DNA of 17,577 bases from CAYMJV01 sp964390545 (GTDB taxonomy: Bacteria; Desulfobacterota; BSN033; UBA1163): assembly GCA_964390545.1 (NCBI GenBank), contig CAYMJV010000064.1:1-17577 (forward strand), written 5' to 3'. This document shows positions 15,253-17,577 of this stretch, piece by piece. Below the pieces are notes generated by a model, which saw only the letters and a program-made list of their open reading frames with translations, did no database searches and had not been told where the DNA came from. Position 1 is the first letter of the stretch. Each line of letters begins with the position of its first letter. The translations under genes were made by a program, and so were the position numbers.

Positions 15253-15870
15253 ATGCTCATTGTCGGATTGACGGGGGGAGTGGCGAGCGGAAAGTCTGTC
15301 GTCTCCCAGGTCTGGAAAGAAGAGGGGGCTTACCTCATCGATGCAGACCGGATCGCCAGGGAACTGGTTCAGCCCCGAACACCTGCCTGGAAAGCGTTAG
15401 TCAAGGCCTTCGGGAAAGAAATCCTCCAAGAGGACGGATCCATTCATCGGAAAAAATTGGCCACCAGGGTCTTCTCCAATCCGGTTGAGAGAGAGCTTCT
15501 CAATCGCATTCTCCATCCAAGGATTAAAAGGGAGATAGACCGTCGCATAAAGGGGATTGGCCAAAAGGGCCCAAAGGCCATCGTCGTGATCGATGCAGCC
15601 CTCCTCGTCGAAACGGGATATTATCGAGACGTCGATAAGGTTGTGGTGGTCACATCGACAAAAAAACAACAGATTGAGAGGCTGAGAAGACGGGAGCAGA
15701 TGGCTCAGGAGATGGCCCGGGGGATCATTGATTCCCAGATCCGCGGAGAGGAAAGGATCAAGGTGGCCGATATTATTATTCGGAATGAAGGCTCTCGTAA
15801 GAAGACGGAAAGGAAGGCGAAGGAGGTTTTTGAGGAATTGAAGAAGGCGGTACTTCGGAAAAGACACTAA
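15253..15870 (+). CDS. coaE: Dephospho-CoA kinase
   Basis: The 205-residue protein catalyses the last step of coenzyme A synthesis, ATP-dependent phosphorylation of the 3'-hydroxyl of dephospho-CoA. It begins MLIVGLTGGVASGKS with the P-loop at 8-15, followed by the LIDADRIARELV block (28-39) with the conserved DAD, the LLNRILHPRI block near 77-86, and the VIDAALLVETG block near 109-119 that contributes to the lid and substrate pocket. Length is typical. The ATG at 15253 is 15 bases after the gyrB stop, with AGGAG overlapping that stop (15236-15240), so co-transcription with gyrB is likely. Confidence 0.96.
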   Translation: MLIVGLTGGVASGKSVVSQVWKEEGAYLIDADRIARELVQPRTPAWKALVKAFGKEILQEDGSIHRKKLATRVFSNPVERELLNRILHPRIKREIDRRIKGIGQKGPKAIVVIDAALLVETGYYRDVDKVVVVTSTKKQQIERLRRREQMAQEMARGIIDSQIRGEERIKVADIIIRNEGSRKKTERKAKEVFEELKKAVLRKRH

Positions 15871-15976
15871 GCGTGTCTGCCGACGAGCCCTGGACCTAGT
15901 AGGGTACAGGGCAAGCGGGGGCATAGCACTCTGCGCCTAGCGGTTCTAAAAATGAGGAGGATTCAAAAAGAAGAGT
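15871..15976 (+). promoter_or_regulatory. GC-rich, possibly structured leader before rho
   Basis: The 106-base spacer stands out: 46 of the first 70 bases are G or C. The hairpin arms GCCCTG (15887-15892) and CAGGGC (15907-15912) pair perfectly, with an inner CCT/AGG pairing in the loop, and CGCCTAGCG (15934-15942) forms a further small stem. No T run follows, so it is not an intrinsic terminator. It may be a rho leader used in autoregulation; that role is inferred only from rho leaders known elsewhere. The ribosome-binding site of rho lies at its end: AGGAGG (15955-15960) is 16 bases away, and AAGAAG is nearer. Confidence 0.4.
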
Positions 15977-17230
15977 ATGAATATCAAAGAATTGAAAGAG
16001 AAGAAGATCAGCGAATTGAATAAGATTGCAAAGGAGCTCAATGTCGAAGGGGCTAGCGGATTGAGGAAGCAGGAGTTGATCTTTGCTATCCTCCAAGCCC
16101 AGACGGAGAAGAATGGCTTGATCTTCGGAGAAGGGGTTCTCGAGATCCTTCCCGATGGGTTCGGATTTTTGAGAGCCCCCGATTATAATTACCTGCCGGG
16201 GCCAGATGATATCTACATCTCTCCCTCCCAGATTCGACGATTCAATCTTCGAACCGGTGACACCGTTTCAGGCCAGATTCGACCCCCTAAAGATACGGAA
16301 CGGTATTTTGCCATGCTGAAAGTTGAGCTGGTGAATTACGAAGACCCGGAGGTGGCTCGAGATAAAATCCTTTTCGACAACCTGACCCCTCTCTATCCCA
16401 ACGAGAGAGTCCGTCTCGAAATGGATGGGGATGCCAGCAATTATTCAGCAAGAGTGATGGACCTTCTCACTCCCATTGGAAAAGGCCAGCGGGGCCTCAT
16501 TGTCGCTGCCCCGCGAACGGGAAAGACGATGCTTCTTCAGACCATCGCCCACAGCATTACAAGGAACCATAAAGAGATCACCCTGATCGTCCTGCTCATC
16601 GATGAACGGCCAGAAGAGGTGACCGATATGGAACGGTCCGTCGACGCCGAGGTGATCAGTTCTACCTTTGATGAGCCTGCCCAGCGACATGTCCAGGTGG
16701 CAGAGATGGTGATCGAAAAGGCCAAACGATTGGCGGAACATCAAAAGGATGTGGTCATCCTTCTCGATAGCATTACCCGTCTGGCCAGGGCTTACAATAC
16801 CGTTGTCCCACCCAGCGGCAAAGTCCTTTCGGGAGGAATCGATGCCAATGCCCTTCAGAAACCGAAACGATTTTTTGGTGCAGCCCGCAACATTGAGGAG
16901 GGCGGAAGCCTAACGATCATCGGCACAGCCCTCGTCGATACAGGGAGCCGGATGGATGAGGTCATCTTTGAAGAGTTCAAAGGGACTGGGAATATGGAGA
17001 TCAACCTGGACCGCCGTTTGGTCGATCGGAGAGTTTATCCCTCCATCGATATTCAGCGATCCGGCACCCGGAAAGAGGAGTTGCTTTTAGAACAGGGTGA
17101 TCTAAATCGCATCTGGCTTCTGAGAAAGGTCCTTCAACCGATGAACACGGTCGAAAGCATGGAATTTCTTTTGGAGAAGATGCGCGCTACGAAAAATAAT
17201 CGCGACTTCCTCGATTCAATGAATCAATAA
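15977..17230 (+). CDS. rho: Transcription termination factor Rho
   Basis: The 417-residue protein is the hexameric RNA-dependent ATPase that ends transcription at unstructured C-rich sites. It has the N-terminal Rho_N helical domain (1-45, MNIKELKEKKISELNKIAKEL), the cold-shock-like primary RNA-binding domain (about 48-120, with GFGFLR at 61-66), and the RecA-type ATPase core. The P-loop is APRTGKT at 178-184, versus PPKAGKT in E. coli; catalytic Glu is in DERPEEV (209-215), Walker B is VVILLDSITRLARAYNT (259-275), and the Q- and R-loops follow in SGKVLSGG and EFKGTGNMEI. Length matches E. coli (419). The coaE-rho-rpmE order recurs in related bacteria as far as I know. Confidence 0.98.
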   Translation: MNIKELKEKKISELNKIAKELNVEGASGLRKQELIFAILQAQTEKNGLIFGEGVLEILPDGFGFLRAPDYNYLPGPDDIYISPSQIRRFNLRTGDTVSGQIRPPKDTERYFAMLKVELVNYEDPEVARDKILFDNLTPLYPNERVRLEMDGDASNYSARVMDLLTPIGKGQRGLIVAAPRTGKTMLLQTIAHSITRNHKEITLIVLLIDERPEEVTDMERSVDAEVISSTFDEPAQRHVQVAEMVIEKAKRLAEHQKDVVILLDSITRLARAYNTVVPPSGKVLSGGIDANALQKPKRFFGAARNIEEGGSLTIIGTALVDTGSRMDEVIFEEFKGTGNMEINLDRRLVDRRVYPSIDIQRSGTRKEELLLEQGDLNRIWLLRKVLQPMNTVESMEFLLEKMRATKNNRDFLDSMNQ

Positions 17231-17314
17231 GGGTGGTGGTGTTAAGTGACGGTAAAGGTTAATTCTTGAAACCAACACGATCACCGGTCACCATCGCACA
17301 ATTTCCAAAAAAAG

Positions 17315-17342
17315 TTGAAAATGAATGAAAAATCAGTAAAAT
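17315..17342 (+). promoter_or_regulatory. Candidate rpmE promoter
   Basis: TTGAAA (17315-17320), 16 bases, then TAAAAT (17337-17342). The hexamers and spacing are identical to the candidate before dnaN. The start of transcription would fall near 17349, giving a leader of only about 12 bases that still includes GGAGG (17351-17355). Upstream, 17232-17296 could fold through GGTG/CACC and GTGTT/AACAC pairing, but the loop is long and I give it little weight. Confidence 0.45.
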
Positions 17343-17360
17343 AGAGGGTTGGAGGCTAAG

Positions 17361-17576
17361 ATGAAAAAGGATACCCACCCTAAAGTTTTTGATACGGTCA
17401 TCAAATGTGCCTGTGGTGCGACCTTTGAGACGAAGAGTACCGAGAAAGAGATCCATGTGGAGATTTGTTCCAGCTGCCATCCTTTCTTCACCGGAAAACA
17501 GAAACTCTTGGATACAGCAGGGAGGATCGAACGTTTCAAGAAGAAGTATGGTGAAAAAACTGGAAAAAAAGATTGA
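17361..17576 (+). CDS. rpmE: 50S ribosomal protein L31, zinc-binding form
   Basis: The 71-residue protein starts MKKDTHPKVFDTVIKC and has the zinc ribbon cysteines C16-x-C18 and C36-xx-C39, with the conserved HPFFTGKQK block after them and a basic C-terminal tail. It is therefore the Cys-containing L31 type, which can act as a zinc store relative to the Cys-less paralogue. An upstream in-frame TTG at 17349 is rejected as start: ATG at 17361 has GGAGG five bases upstream, and the N-terminus matches the family. The stop TGA (17574-17576) ends one base before the window edge, so the gene is complete. Confidence 0.97.
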   Translation: MKKDTHPKVFDTVIKCACGATFETKSTEKEIHVEICSSCHPFFTGKQKLLDTAGRIERFKKKYGEKTGKKD

Positions 17577-17577
17577 T

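Noticed and set aside
15871..15950. A tRNA or other known RNA gene in the coaE-rho spacer
   Set aside because: GGTTC occurs but no acceptor stem, anticodon arm or full cloverleaf can be drawn.
15952..16023. A 23-codon upstream ORF overlapping the rho start
   Set aside because: The AGGAGG lies just after its ATG and serves rho, not the ORF; it has no ribosome-binding site of its own and is rich in Glu and Arg codons simply by reading rho in another frame.
17349..17360. TTG at 17349 as rpmE start
   Set aside because: ATG at 17361 has GGAGG at the right distance and gives the normal L31 N-terminus.

Overview
The window reads as the replication-origin neighbourhood of an uncultured Gram-negative bacterium, most likely deltaproteobacterial (Desulfobacterota-like). 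This is inference: the evidence is a YidC with the large periplasmic domain, a GyrB of about 795 residues with the Gram-negative-type C-terminal insertion, a PAS-family-style hybrid histidine kinase, and the linked coaE-rho-rpmE genes. A run of exactly 100 N flanked by an exact 55-base duplication shows a scaffolded draft, probably metagenomic, assembly.

Layout. Bases 3-653 (+) hold the 3' end of a hybrid histidine kinase. From 7087 down to 700 (-) runs a compact, probably co-transcribed set: rpmH, rnpA, yidD, yidC, a short jag, mnmE, a radical SAM gene and a metallo-beta-lactamase-fold gene, many joined by stop/start contacts or ATGA overlaps. A perfect parS site lies in the first codons of the radical SAM gene. 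A 165-base divergent promoter region (7088-7252) separates this set from gyrA, dnaA, dnaN, gyrB, coaE, rho and rpmE, all on +.

The right arm supplies initiation (DnaA), the clamp (DnaN) and supercoiling control (GyrA, GyrB), followed by CoA synthesis, transcription termination (Rho) and ribosomal protein L31. The left arm supplies ribosomal protein L34, RNase P protein, the membrane-insertion factors YidD and YidC, the RNA-binding protein Jag and the tRNA-modification GTPase MnmE. The 313-base gyrA-dnaA spacer is the best oriC candidate: it has a perfect DnaA box inside a palindrome and an A/T-rich perfect inverted repeat. The dnaA-dnaN spacer is a second AT-rich candidate.

The least explained content is the radical SAM plus metallo-beta-lactamase-fold pair attached behind mnmE, where mnmG and rsmG often sit in other genomes. 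Other points of note are gyrA placed between rpmH and dnaA, no recF between dnaN and gyrB, a Met at the quinolone-contact position of GyrA, rpmH and rnpA in one frame separated by a single TAG, and a GC-rich structured spacer before rho. The gyrB interruption is an assembly artefact. No CRISPR array, tRNA, rRNA or insertion sequence was seen.
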